From the NCBI GenBank assembly GCA_026027325.1, contig JAMSLZ010000007.1, forward strand, positions 806,001-870,000: a stretch of 64,000 nt of DNA. Direction: 5' to 3'. The notes beneath the pieces were generated by a model, which saw only the letters and a program-made list of their open reading frames with translations, had not been told where the DNA came from and did no database searches. How positions within the stretch are numbered: position 1 is the first letter of the stretch; every line of letters begins with the position of its first letter. The stretch comes from Actinomucor elegans (lineage: Eukaryota; Mucoromycota; Mucoromycetes; Mucorales; Mucoraceae). Made by a program: the position numbers and the translations under genes. Of the stretch, positions 53,126-64,000 are shown one piece after another.

Positions 53126-53865
53126 ATGGTAAAATTGTTAGTTTTACTTTCTGCTTTAGCTGTTGCTGTTCAGGCACAGGTTCAATCGCCCAATTATCAG
53201 TTCAACGTTACTTCACCTAGTCCCAACTCGCCCTATGTTGCGAGTCAGATGCTTCCTTGTGTCTATCACATTGCTGCTAATACAACTTCTGACAGTAAAA
53301 TATTCAAGCGTGTATTCTTCTAGAATAGAAATTGATGTTTCTCTTATTTCATAGATTTGAAGCTCTCTATTCTATTAGTTGGCACCAACAGTTCTCAAGA
53401 AATGATTGCTTCTGCAGATATTTCTCAAGGATTCAGTTTTGAGAAACAGATTCCAGGCGGTAAGGTCTATGAGCATCAGCATAATGTAATGTATACAATA
53501 AAGCGGATAAAGAGAGAGTACTAACAGTTTATTTATAGTACCCTATTCCTTCCAACACAACAGCCGGTGCTTATCAGGTATGCTAATAGGATACGTATTG
53601 CTTTTTCAGTGACTCATTCTATTCTACTGCGATATAGGTCGTCTTTCATGATGCTGTTTCTCAAACAAACGTCAGTATTCCTATTACCATTTCTGCAGCG
53701 CCTGCAACTCCTTCACGAACACCCCTTCCTTCTGGTGATGCCAACAGCGCATCACCTTCTTCGTTACCCGGTAGCATCTATAAACCTAATTCTGCCAGCG
53801 CTGGAACTGAAATTTCCAAGTCCCTCCTCGTGGCCTCTGCTCTTCTTGCCTTTGTACAATTGTAA
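53126..53865 (+). CDS. Secreted Ser/Thr-rich GPI-anchored protein (Kre9/Knh1-like fold possible)
   Basis: Four exons (53126-53294, 53355-53485, 53539-53577, 53638-53865) join in frame to 188 residues. It has a clear signal peptide (MVKLLVLLSALAVAVQA), then a beta-rich ~100-residue domain (NYQFNVTSPSPNSPYVASQM, LKLSILLVGTNSSQEMIASA, IPSNTTAGAYQVVFHDAVS) resembling the Ser/Thr-rich membrane-anchored protein domain of fungi. A Pro/Ser/Thr-rich stalk and a hydrophobic C-terminal tail (SLLVASALLAFVQL) predict a GPI anchor. Several NxS/T sites are present. It is probably a cell-surface or wall protein; enzymatic activity is not expected. Intron 2 has a perfect TACTAAC branch point. Confidence 0.85.
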
Positions 53866-54209
53866 AAAACCCTATAGTAATAATAATATAATAAAGCCGA
53901 CATAACAGATGCTCATGTAATAATATTTATGCGTTGCTTGTTTTTTTTGATGCAGGACCTTATTGCTACCAATCAGTTCTTGTTTATATATAAACGTGCC
54001 CTCTCTTTTCCTCTATTATTTCTTACGCGGGCTTGCAAAATAAACTGTGGTGCTACTGATTTGCTAGTACTTGCTTTATTGTTCTTGCCAACAAAGTTCG
54101 GCTCGAACCATAGTGGTTAAAGGATTGATCATATGCCGACCCTTTGTAAGAATTTAATGCTATGTTTTGATTGGCTTGACTCGCTTTCCATTCTTCTTTA
54201 TCTTAAACG
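53866..54209. other. Short intergenic
   Basis: 344 bases between two plus-strand genes. Nothing specific is recognised. Confidence 0.5.
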
Positions 54210-54954
54210 ATGCCTTATCCTGATTATGTGCAAGCTAATTTGGAAATTCAGTTTAATGAAGTAGATAAAATGTATGCTAATGATGACCTTCGTGTATTTG
54301 GTAAGCCTTCATTTGTGTTTTTTGTTGTATTCATTAAAAATAAATTAGGTCGAGATACGAATAGAATCTTTAAAGAGATTGATGTTATTCGAAGGAAACA
54401 GATTGAACTAGCAACCGAACATATAAGTTTAGAATCTATTGATGATATATCGTATGTAACAAAGCCTTTTTTCAAAAAAAAAAAATGTGTCTCATTTAAA
54501 CAAAACAAAAAAAATAAGATCTACTCAACGTAATTTAGGGGAAGAAGAATCTAAAGGGAACTCGGCGTTTTTTAGCAAGAAAGAAAAGGCATTGAAAAGT
54601 CTGATGGTCAAGCTAGATGCGCTTGGTCAAATCATGTAAGAGTTTATCTTGTTTGCATTCGTTTTTTTTTAACTGACTAACTGTAAAATCCTAAGGAATG
54701 ACTTTAGAGAAGCTTCTGACTTGAATCCTCATAATGCTATTGCTAGTAATATCAGCAGGCGTACAAGAACATCTGAAGAAGAAAAAGGAATATCATCAAC
54801 GAATCAAAATGATAGACCCGTATCAAATACCCAGCATCATTACTCTTCAAATGAAGATAGTTCCAATGCCAATACACCTCGAGCATCATCATCATCTCAT
54901 GCGCCTCAGACTTCTATTCCTGTATTTTCTTTTGATCAATCGCCTTCTAAATAA
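54210..54954 (+). CDS. Small coiled-coil protein, unknown function
   Basis: Four exons (54210-54300, 54349-54451, 54519-54635, 54696-54954) join in frame to 189 residues beginning MPYPDYVQANLEIQFNEVDK. The middle is helical and charged (RIFKEIDVIRRKQIELATEH, KEKALKSLMVKLDALGQIM) with heptad spacing, and the C-terminal 70 residues are Ser/Asn-rich and disordered. I do not recognise the family. Size and two helices recall small subunits of trafficking complexes, but no signature supports that. Consistent phases across three introns favour a real gene. The exon 3 acceptor (aataag before 54519) was chosen because the alternative at 54537 breaks the frame. Confidence 0.6.
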
Positions 54955-56341
54955 ATTTATTATACTCATCATTATATAAAATTCTTCTTCATCTATAAGC
55001 GGCTTCATCAATTCCAAAACCATCAAAATATAGCACAATGATTCTATTATTCAATGAACTATATAAGCTTTGTAAAGAGATCTATCAATCAAAATATTTT
55101 GTACAATATACAACTTGTATTAAAGTAACAAGGACAAATCTCTGGATTTTTAACCAGAATCAACATGCCACTGTCTAGTTCTAAATAAGAAGCAGAACGA
55201 GCGCCCGCAACGAATAGTTTTCGTTCTTCATGCTATAATTTATTGTAATAACATATACAGTAGATACTGCTGTTTATTCTGCCCATGGCTTATATTCTAA
55301 TTAAATATGAATATTTGATCGAGATTGGTCGAGTGATCTTTATAAAGTACTTGTAATTTACTACTATCTGTTAAATCATACAATATAACCATTGTAATCG
55401 AGTCAAGCAAAATTATGAACATGCAGAACTGGCATTAAAATGAAATGGATCGAGAGATTCATAGATCATAACAATTGTTTAGTAAGACATAAGTTACAGA
55501 TAACTGCTAGTGAGAGTATTATATTGGCTCTACAGTAGCTAGACAGACTTTTTTAAACTTACTGTTGTTTCAAACACATAAACACTTGCCAAATGTGAAA
55601 TTGGATCAGTCGGAAAACCTACAAATCTATAGTTCATAATAAGAAATGTATAATACTCGCTTTGCTTTTGTCAGACAACAATTCAGTATTTGCAGTAGTT
55701 TATTTGCAAGTATACTGGTTATCGAATGAGAGATTAAACTAGAATCGGTCGAGAGATCTGAAAAAGTTGAAAATGAAAAACCATGAGGATATTGGCCAGA
55801 GGTACCATATTTCAAATTTCGCGGTACCTCCATATTACTTTTGATGGTATAATTGTTAATATGTAACGCAGTAGCTTTATTAGTTTAGAGCCAGTATGAA
55901 AAGAAGTGTATAAATGCGCTTCTTTAGATATAAAATAGTCAAAATAGGATGGCAACTTTAGAAAATTCAAAAATTGTACTTTATCAGAGATAAATCTATA
56001 AATTGAAGACGATACTGGTTGATACTTGTACAATTTTATATTTAATGTTTTAATATTACTTAGAAGTCTCCTCAATTGATGACCTTTAGATATTATGGGA
56101 ACCAAAACTCGTTAAATTTGGATTAGGAACGAATTCAAGCATTAATTTTTTTTTCTAACTTCTATCCTCCGCTATCCAGTCATAATGTCTGACTAATTCC
56201 CACACCGCATACAATAGCCTAGGTATAAGGGATTCCTTGGAAAAGATGCAAATAAGCCACCTGTCAGATTTATGAAAGTCCAAAACCTTTTTTTTTCTCG
56301 GGTTTTCAAGCATTGTTTTGAAAATTGAATAAAAGATTACA
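54955..56341. other. Intergenic with dispersed repeats
   Basis: About 1.4 kb upstream of PWP2. Reverse fragments of the dispersed repeat occur at about 55266-55340 and 55740-55770. No gene is recognised. Confidence 0.55.
55266..55340 (-). repeat. Dispersed repeat copy (reverse)
   Basis: On the minus strand: GATCACTCGACCAATCTCGA, then TCAAATATTCATATTTAATT and CCATGGGCAGAATAA. Confidence 0.55.
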
Positions 56342-59300
56342 ATGAAATCTTCATACAAGGTAAACTAAACCGTATATAAACTAGGCAATCCACGAGATTT
56401 ATCAAATTTCTGCTTTTAGTTTTCCAACCTTTTAGGTACTGTCTATACTGGCGCCAATGTTCTTTTCACACCTGACGGCAACTCTGTATTGAGTCCAGTT
56501 GGTAATCGCGTTTCAATTTTTGATCTCGTCAAGTAAATTTGAATTCTTTCTTTCATTTGCATTATAATGAAGACTAATGTTTTATTATAGTAATACCTCC
56601 TGCACGCTGCCTTTCGAAATGCGTAAAAACATTGACCGTATGGCACTTTCACCCAATGGTACACTCTTAGTGACAATTGACAAAGGTAAAATCGCCTCAA
56701 TTTCCAGAGAAAAAAAAAAAACACAAAGCTAACACATGTTTTTGAATAGACGGTAGAGCATTGTTGATTAATGTAGCTCGTCGGGTTGTACTTCACCATA
56801 TGAATTTCAAAGCGAGAGCCAGAGCTATTCAATTCAGTCCTGACGGCAAATATTTTGCTATTACCAACGAAAAAACAGTTAACGTATGGAAAGCACCAGG
56901 CCATACTCGTGAGTTCGCACCTTTTGTTCTTTACTATACCGCACTTGGCCATCATGATGAGGTGACAAACATCAATTGGAGTCCTGATTCAAAGTATTAT
57001 CTAAAGCTCACATTCAATCAATGGATAAGACCTGACCCCCTTTTTTTTGTAGATTCTTTATCACCTCATCCAAAGACATGACCTGTCGTATCTATACAAT
57101 CGACAAGTCCATTCGTAATTTTGTTTCTTTAGCATTGACTGGACATCGTGATTATATCATCAATGCCTGGTTTTCTGCTGATATGAAGAACGTAAGTCAA
57201 TTCGATCCACTACAATTTTTTTTTGGTTTGGCTAAAAAGCTTTTTTTTTTCCTATTAGATTTATTCTATTAGTCGAGATGGATCTTTGTTCCAATGGAAG
57301 AACTCAACCTACGCAGATTTGCATGGAGATTCAGATCATGAAATGGTAGAAGTAGATGAAGACGGAAATGAGAAAGTGCGCGTTGATAAAGTCAAATGGA
57401 GAATTCAAAAGAAGAACTACTTCAACAAGATCAGTGTTAAAGTAACCGAGGCACAGTTCTTTGCTGCTAGTAATTTGGTTGTAGTTGGCTTTGAAAATGG
57501 TCTTTTTGGTATTTATGAAGTTCCCAGCTTTACTACCATCCATACATTAAGGTAACAGTTCAAAAGAAATATCTGAAGAAGCATGAATCTAATATGAATA
57601 TTAGTATTTCTCAAAAGAAAATTGATACAGTGGCTATCAATGCAACTGGAGAATGGCTTGCATTTGGTTCAGCAGCTCTTGGACAATTATTGGTTTGGGA
57701 ATGGCAGTCAGAAACATATGTCTTGAAACAGCAAGGTCATTATTACGATATCAATTCAGTATCCTACTCTGTAGATGGACAATCTCTCGCTACCGGTGGC
57801 GATGATGGTAAAGTGAAGGTGTGGAATACCGCTTCTGGTTTTTGCTTTGTAACATTCAGTGAACACAGTAGTGGAGTAAAAGCTGTAGAATTCGCCAAGC
57901 AAGGCCAAGTGCTTTTCTCGGCTAGTTTGGATGGTACTGTGCGTGCTTTTGATTTAGTGCGTTATCGTAATTTCAGAACGTTTACTAGTCCCAACCCTGT
58001 TCAGTTTACATCATTGGCAGTGGATCCTAGTGGTGAAATTGTATGTGCTGGTACCATGGATACATTCGAAATTTATGTATGGAGTGTTCAGACTGGTAAA
58101 TTGCTGGATATTTTGGCTGGCCATACGGGCCCTATTAGTAGCTTGGCGTTCTCTCCAACTGGTATGAATCTCGTTAGCGGTAGTTGGGATCATTCTGCCC
58201 GCACATGGGATGTCTTTGGTCGTAGCAAGAGTATCGAGACACTTGTCCACCAAACTGAAGTTTTGGCTGTTGCTTTTAAACCTGATGGCAAAGAGATTGC
58301 TGCTGCTACCTTGGATGGCCAAATTTCATTCTGGGATATTGCAGAAGCCAACATTATCGGCACCATTGATGGCCGTAAAGATATCATGGGTGGTCGTAAG
58401 AAGGATGACCGTACTTCTGCTGACAATGCTGCTTCAGGCAAATGCTTCAATTCTATTTGTTATACAGCAGATGGCACAAGTCTCATTGGTTCAGGCACCA
58501 GCAAATATATCTGTATCTATGATGTAGCAAGCTCTTTCTTGATCAAAAAGTTCACAGTTTCGAAGAACCTTTCATTGGATGGCACTCAAGAGATGCTCAA
58601 TTCCAAATATATGACAGAATTTGGTAGTCTAGAAGAATTGGAAGACGAAAGCTCTGATCGTGAAGAACGTCGAGATATTTCTTTGCCTGGTACGCGTTCT
58701 GGCGACCTTTCAGTTCGATCTACAAGACGTGAAATCAAGTCTATGGCTGTTCGTTTCTCACCTACTGGTCGCTCTTGGGCTGCTGCTACAACTAATGGTC
58801 TTATGATCTACTCTTTAGATGAAGATATCATGTTTGATCCATTTGATTTAGAAATTGATATTACACCAGAAACGGTTGTAGAGGCCCTTGCCGAAAAGGA
58901 ATACCTGAAAGCTCTTTGTATGGCATTCCGTTTGAATGAGAAGCCATTATTACATACCGTATTTGAAGGTATTCCTCCTGATTCAGTGGATCTTGTTGCC
59001 CGCGGCATGCCCGAAAAGTATCTTCATAAACTATTGACATTTGTTGGTATCCACATGGAAACAAGTCCTCATATTGAATTCCATTTGTTATGGGTCACTA
59101 GTGCAATGACTGCCCATGGAAGATATCTCCGGGATCATCGCGGACAATTCCAACCTGTTTTTAGAGCTTTGCATAAGGGTGTGAATCGTGTTCGAGATGA
59201 CATTGCTACATTGTAAGTTTGTTAAATGTGTTTCGTTTGTTATTGTTAACGCTGTTTTTTTTTTGGTAGATGTGACTCCAATCAATACACTCTCAAATAT

Positions 59301-59360
59301 CTACTTAATCAACAATCGATTGCAGCACGTAAGGAGATTGCTGCTATGGAAGAGCATTAA
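56342..59360 (+). CDS. PWP2: Periodic tryptophan protein 2 (U3 snoRNP, UTP-B)
   Basis: Eight exons (56342-56359, 56420-56532, 56591-56685, 56750-56993, 57053-57191, 57259-57551, 57605-59212, 59270-59360) join in frame to 866 residues. The first coding exon is only 18 bases (MKSSYK). The N-terminal ~600 residues form two WD40 propellers with repeated WD-type endings (VNVWKAPGHT, VKVWNTASGFCF, ARTWDVFGRSK, ISFWDIAEAN). An acidic linker (LEELEDESSDREERRD) and the conserved Utp12 domain follow (PETVVEALAEKEYLKALCMA, FRLNEKPLLHTVFE). PWP2 is a UTP-B core subunit of the small-subunit processome, needed for early cleavages of pre-rRNA in the nucleolus. Yeast Pwp2 is 923 residues, so this is near full length. 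Confidence 0.96.
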
Positions 59361-59535
59361 GCCTCATCTTTGTATACATAACCTCACATTCTACCCTTGT
59401 TTTCAAGTATTCATGTTCTATTGTCTTTTATATCATTCCATTTCTTTATAATACAGTATTTAAAGGCTGAAAGAAAAGTCTTAATTTATTTACAATACTA
59501 ATGCTACCACTGTAGTAATAATCTATGAATCACGT

Positions 59536-60530
59536 TTATAACGTTGTATCCATGCCTTCTTCCGTAACTGTAGTAGTATTATTGGCATCTATGCTCATGC
59601 CACTTTGGTTCAGATGGAAAGTCGTATCCATCATATCAACTGTTGGCTGGCTATTAGTTTTCTGTGCATTTTCTGCTGCTAACGCTTCTTCCAAAGGTAA
59701 TGCAGACTATAAAAACAAAGTAAATCAAATAACTGTATAGCATATCTTTCCTGTTTATGATATTACCTGTACAAAGTCATCTAGTAATTTGTCAAACTGA
59801 TCCACCTTCTTCTGTGCTTGTCTGTTTTCTTTAATCAATAGTCTTCTCTGAATTTGTAAAGCTTCTTGTTCCTCTTTCAATCTTTTGATACATGTGAGCT
59901 TTTATAATACATGCAGAAAAGGCTGGTATTTTACTTACGCGGCTCGCACAACTAATTCGTATTTCAGTCTATTAATCATGAGCTGATGTGGATTATCAGA
60001 GTTCTCAAGGTATTCTGGTCCTGCTTTAGCCTGGAACTCTTCTAATGGTATAAGTTCGACATCTTGATACACAGATCTACGCAATAGAAACCAAAGTTGA
60101 TCAGCAAAAACGCTGCAAAGGACTTGATATTTGTGTCCAAGTACCTAAATTCTCGGCATTGAACAATATCTTCGAGAATATGTCTCTTTTGGTACAAAAC
60201 ATCTTGAAGTTCGACTTTCTTTTTGTTCATTCGTTCTTTGGCATCGGATGTAGTTTGCTTACTATTACTCGTAGTCGTGATTGAATGTACGTGAAGATCT
60301 TTTAATTTCGAGAAACTTGACTCGAGTTCTTCATAATCAATATCATCATTATCTTCGTCCAGAGTCCCCTTTGGTTTCAAAACTGTTATTTTTTGTTATT
60401 TCGAAGAAGGCATGACTTTCGGCTTTACCTCCAATTTCTTTTGGAATTGCGCGATTAATAGCGATTCAAGGTATTTAGAAGCGAGTTCGACATCCTGTAA
60501 CAGCGTCACCTGTTTGTTGAGCATGGTCAT
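59536..60530 (-). CDS. THO complex subunit 5 (THOC5)-like protein
   Basis: A minus-strand gene with exons including 60530-60429 and one starting 60368, and a final exon ending with the stop at 59536-59538. It starts MTMLNKQVTLLQDVELASKY, then an acidic segment (GTLDEDNDDIDYEELESSF). A long coiled coil follows (KKKVELQDVLYQKRHILEDI, VQCREFR). The THOC5/FMIP signature is SVYQDVELIPLEEF followed by YLENSDNPHQLMINRLKYEL, then a second coil and a C-terminal LPLEEALAAENAQ. THOC5 is a THO/TREX subunit coupling transcription to mRNA export. The 5' end is uncertain: another ATG at about 60641 could add an upstream exon. It is convergent with PWP2 (175 bases apart). Confidence 0.8.
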
Positions 60531-61957
60531 TTTGTATTTTGGTAATGGTGAGTGCAATAGAGAACGAAACCAAGTTAATGGTAGATAGATGTTCCAAGTT
60601 CCACGCGCCAGTTGAAGTAGTGCGACGCAAGCCACTCATCATTATTATTGAACCATAATATCAATCTATATTGGCTGTCGGTGATTCAATCATTATGGCC
60701 GCTGCTGCTGCTTCTATTGCGAAGGGCTCAAAGTTCAAACTCGATCTAGAAATTTGATTCCGTTTTTTATGCCATAGTATTGCCACTACACAAACAATGT
60801 TTTAATCAAGTTTGTTTAAAAATGGCAGACGTATCGAATGGCGTAATTTTCGTTTAAAATTCCTGCCAATGTATGGATTTATCGGTGATAAAAGACTGTA
60901 CTTAGGGCTCATGAATTGCAGTCGTCATTCGAGTATTTTATATACAATAAATATGTCTGAAAGATCCTAGTTATATTTGACCTACTTACCTTTAGTGAAA
61001 CATGTCTTAGAAGAAGAAAAGTCTACAATAAGGAAAATGTGACTGTAAAAAACTATTATCAACAGTAGCAACAGCAACAACAGGAAAAAAAAAACAATCT
61101 TAGCCCACTATAACTGTTAAAAAGAAACCTTGGATACTACATGCATTGACAATGCTATTGTGTTTAATTTGTTTGTATACTTAGATGCGGTTAAATTCAT
61201 GTTTAATCCTGGCTCAAACCTAGCTTAAGGAGGCATCTGCTTTCTGAAACTTAATATTATCCTCATCAATTGTGGATTTTTTGCTTAAACAAATGCTTGA
61301 GCTCCGAAATCCAAAAGTATGACTTTATAGTGTGCACGATAGTTGGCATAACTGGAATAAGCAACAGTGTAACCTATCAAGTTTCTCTTAATGATAATAA
61401 AGCTATTCTAATAGATACCTTTTTATATAGAAAATAAACTTTTAACATTTGATATTTTATCATTGTTTAATATAAAAAGATCTGCTAAAAAAATTAGAAA
61501 TAATTACATCAAAGGCGTTGAGTGAAATCTAGAGCCTTGTATTATTAGTAGATGTTATAGGAAATTCCTTGATCTGGAGGATTAAAACGCTTTATCTATG
61601 AATCCATTTAACGCCTTTGTGGGAGCTCTTAGTTATAAAAATCAATTGATTAAAAAAAGAAAATGTTTATTCATCTGTTCATTGATAAAGGTACATCATT
61701 ATAACCTGAGGAACTTTAGTCAAATCTCAAGCATAGGTGCGATATTTGTTCTTATTATTGGTACAGAGGACTACTGTACCGCTTGATCGAGCAGGAATAA
61801 AGACACTATACCTTGATTCTGATTATAATTAATGTTATCTTGACGGTGTTCATAAAAAAAAGTCTTGATTTTATTATTAATATATTTAAACAATTACGCT
61901 GACAGAAGACTAAACGAGATAGGATTACTAATGGAAACCTCGACCACTGATTCATAT

Positions 61958-61991
<34 letters not shown>

Positions 61992-62135
61992 GAATGATGA
62001 CGAAAAAACACGTATACTATGATATAGTGCAACCAGCCGGATATTTAAAAAAAATAAAATAAGACTTTTATTACGTTGGGTGACGTATACGGTAACTATT
62101 ATAAATCCAAAGCGAAAAGTGGAGCTATTCGATTA
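60531..62135. other. Intergenic
   Basis: About 1.6 kb between a divergent pair. It contains a T run of about 29 bases at 61961-61989. Short frames (for example near 61598) have no family features. Confidence 0.5.
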
Positions 62136-62591
62136 ATGGGTTCTTTTTTATCTACGAAACAACTTACAGAAGAAGAAATGGTTCAAATTCAACAAATTGT
62201 CGAGGAAATTATTAAAGGAAACAAGGTTGCAGTCTTTTCCAAGTCATACTGCCGTAAGTTGTTGTAAAGAAAACGCGCTTCTATGTTACTTATATAAACT
62301 ACTAGCTTATTGTAAGAGAGCAAAGGACGCTTTGAAAGCGCTCGGTGTCGAATTCTTCAGTATTGAACTTGATCAAGAAGGTAAATTAGAACATAAAGAC
62401 GCGTATATCAGTAGTATTCACCTCTTTAATATAAATACATAGATAATGGCAGCGCTATTCAACAATATCTCCATGAAAAGACTGGCCAACGTACTGTTCC
62501 CAATATCTTTATCAATGAAAAACATATCGGTGGTTGTGATGATTTACTTTCTCTCAAGAGCTCCGGTCAACTCCAAAAACTCTTGCAATAA
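62136..62591 (+). CDS. Glutaredoxin (dithiol, CPYC active site)
   Basis: Three exons (62136-62253, 62306-62380, 62443-62591) join in frame to 113 residues. The active site CPYCKRAKD is rebuilt across intron 1, which splits the Pro codon. Other hallmarks are TVPNIFINEKHIGGCDDLLS, with the cis-Pro TVP glutathione-binding loop and GGCDD. It should reduce protein disulfides and glutathione mixed disulfides in the cytosol. The N-terminal extension MGSFLSTKQLTEEEM is short; Gly2 in MGSFLS could be myristoylated, but that is speculative. Transcribed in the same direction as the BAR gene 271 bases downstream. Confidence 0.95.
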
Positions 62592-62862
62592 GCAATGTAT
62601 AGCAAGAATATCGCAATCAATTTTACTGTAAAATAATAAAAAAAAAAAAGACACGCGCTGTAAAAAGCTCTAGTTTCTTTAGTATCATGATGTTTTCTCG
62701 GTGCAAACGAACGAACAACAAAATACAAGTCTGTCAAAGAACATTGGCCATGCTTACTTGTATACGTATTCACCAATAGGAATGAATGTTTTTGCTTGCA
62801 TAAATATAAATTGTCTGAGAGTTCGCTTGTTTTCTTTCTTTCAGCTTTTTCTAGCACAAGAT

Positions 62863-64000
62863 ATGCCACAACAACAAGAAGCTCAATCACGAGAAGAGGT
62901 TGCTTTCTTAATATCCTCGCCAACCAATATACTCACCGTACAGGATGTCATACTGGACTCGCCTGTTTGGAGAGCCAACGTGTTACATTTAGAAGATCAA
63001 ATTGATCATTTCGAAAAATGGATTGATGGGTTCATTCGTGCACTCAAGAATTATATAGAAGCTACCATTAGTAAAGTACATTTCTAACTGACTGGCTGAC
63101 TGACTGACTGACTGACTGATTTTCTTGGTATCACACAAAATAAGAACATAATACTCAAGCGAGCACACTGTGCAAACGTACTTTCTTCAACGGCTTGGAT
63201 GGCTCATTGATAGGTAATACACGAAGAAAAGAGGCAGTTTTATAGCGCACAAACTAATTTTACCTATAGATGATAAAATAGCAGGCAATGTAGTAACGAA
63301 GTTTGCCACCACTTTACAGTCCACTATTGCGCATAGAATGAAGATGGTATACACATACGAAGTAATATTAGGATACGTATTATTAATCACACGTTTAGGC
63401 ATCTGACTTGGAAGAACTGTTATTGAATCCATTACAAAATCTATTGAAAAATGACTTGAAGAGTCACAAGGTAACTCACAAGAAACACTATAGAACAAGC
63501 ATCTCATCAAGTCAAGCAGGACAGTCGAAAACTGTTTGAAAAAACTCTTGACAAATATGAAACACAACTTGGTCGATACCATGTTCTCAGTAAACAAAAA
63601 GAAGCCAGCGCACTAAGAGAAGACGCCTTTCAAATGTACGAACTACGAAAAACCTACATTAAAACAAGCGCGGATCATTTCTTGAAACTAGTCTCTTTTA
63701 AATCAACCTTGGAGAACATGTTGGTCGCTTGTTTTTCAAGCGCATTGGGTATCCATATAGAAGAGATTGATGAATCTGTCTACGCTTGTAAATCAGCTAG
63801 ATCCAAATTAACAGGCTGGCGCCAATGGCTCGATGAGAACAAAGCTACTACCCATCATCAAATATGCAAAATTAAAAAACGCTGTATTGATTTACAATCT
63901 AGCTATATCGCTCAAACGAAACCGCATCGATCTCTAAAGCGCTACTCGACCCAATCCAACGATCAAATGAGTGCTGTGGTGTCCTCTGTAGCTGAAAGTG
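62863..64000 (+). CDS. BAR-domain protein, N-terminal part (runs off window)
   Basis: Five exons are visible: 62863-63070, 63160-63213, 63270-63346, 63399-63470 and 63517 onward, all joining in frame; the gene continues past 64000. The protein starts MPQQQEAQSREEVAFLISSP. The following region is a BAR (BAR_3-type) domain: PVWRANVLHLEDQIDHFEKW, TFFNGLDGSLIDDKIA, LQNLLKNDLKSHKQ, LFEKTLDKYETQLGRY and the conserved LREDAFQMYELRKTYIKTSA. This pattern is seen in fungal BAR-PH-ArfGAP proteins (Csx2/ACAP-like) and in Sip3-like proteins; the part that would decide, a PH or ArfGAP domain, lies outside. It likely senses or shapes curved membranes. Intron 4 is only 46 bases, with the acceptor chosen to keep the frame. 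Confidence 0.85.
63087..63119 (+). repeat. (GACT)n tetranucleotide microsatellite
   Basis: About seven tandem CTGA/GACT units with one interruption (GGCT), inside the first intron (63071-63159) of the BAR-domain gene. Confidence 0.9.

Noticed and set aside
60531..60641. Upstream in-frame extension of the THOC5-like ORF
   Set aside because: The extension has no start codon in its own frame; ATG at 60530 gives a clean start, though an extra upstream exon from the ATG near 60641 cannot be excluded.
63087..63119. Tandem units considered as a CRISPR-like array
   Set aside because: Four-base units without spacers, inside a eukaryotic intron: a microsatellite.

Overview
The window reads as nuclear DNA of a filamentous fungus of the Mucoromycota, most likely Mucorales. 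It is AT-rich. Genes are split by many short GT-AG introns of about 45-140 bases, often ending in tag or aag. The proteins are fungal in type: a hybrid histidine kinase, a GAS/GEL glucanosyltransferase, a Kin4-type kinase, and a fused lycopene cyclase/phytoene synthase-like protein. I cannot name the species.

Layout. 1-4671 (+) is the 3' part of a large hybrid histidine kinase. 6167-6820 (-) is a small membrane-anchored coiled-coil protein. 7218-9497 (-) is a MAK/ICK/Ime2-type kinase, followed in tandem by a SPO22/ZIP4/TEX11-like TPR protein (9623-14229, -), divergent from mitochondrial ribosomal protein uL11m (14399-14842, +). 16545-18192 (-) is an Osh6/7-like lipid-transfer protein. 21162-21966 (-) is a MIR-domain protein, 22192-23755 (-) the elongation factor Iws1/Spn1, and 24825-25287 (-) ribosomal stalk protein P2. 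26674-30678 (-) is a Kin4-like kinase, 32732-34445 (-) a GH72 glucanosyltransferase, and 36600-38321 (-) mitochondrial ATP synthase beta. 38799-40772 (+) is an intact piggyBac-type transposase ORF.

After 6.3 kb without a recognisable gene comes a carRP/carRA-like gene (47079-49090, +), then 4 kb of empty sequence. 53126-53865 (+) is a secreted, probably GPI-anchored Ser/Thr-rich protein and 54210-54954 (+) an unknown coiled-coil protein. 56342-59360 (+) is PWP2, convergent with a THOC5-like gene (59536-60530, -). The window ends with a glutaredoxin (62136-62591, +) and the 5' part of a BAR-domain protein (62863 to the end, +).

Most genes are housekeeping and functionally unrelated; this is not a biosynthetic cluster. 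The gene-poor stretches carry at least ten diverged copies, in both orientations, of a dispersed repeat of about 75-80 bp, plus long A/T homopolymers. The most interesting items are the carRP-like protein, whose cyclase half contains no glutamate at all and so lacks the PxEE motifs; the dispersed repeat family; the transposase with candidate inverted repeats; and a GC-AG intron in the Kin4-like kinase.
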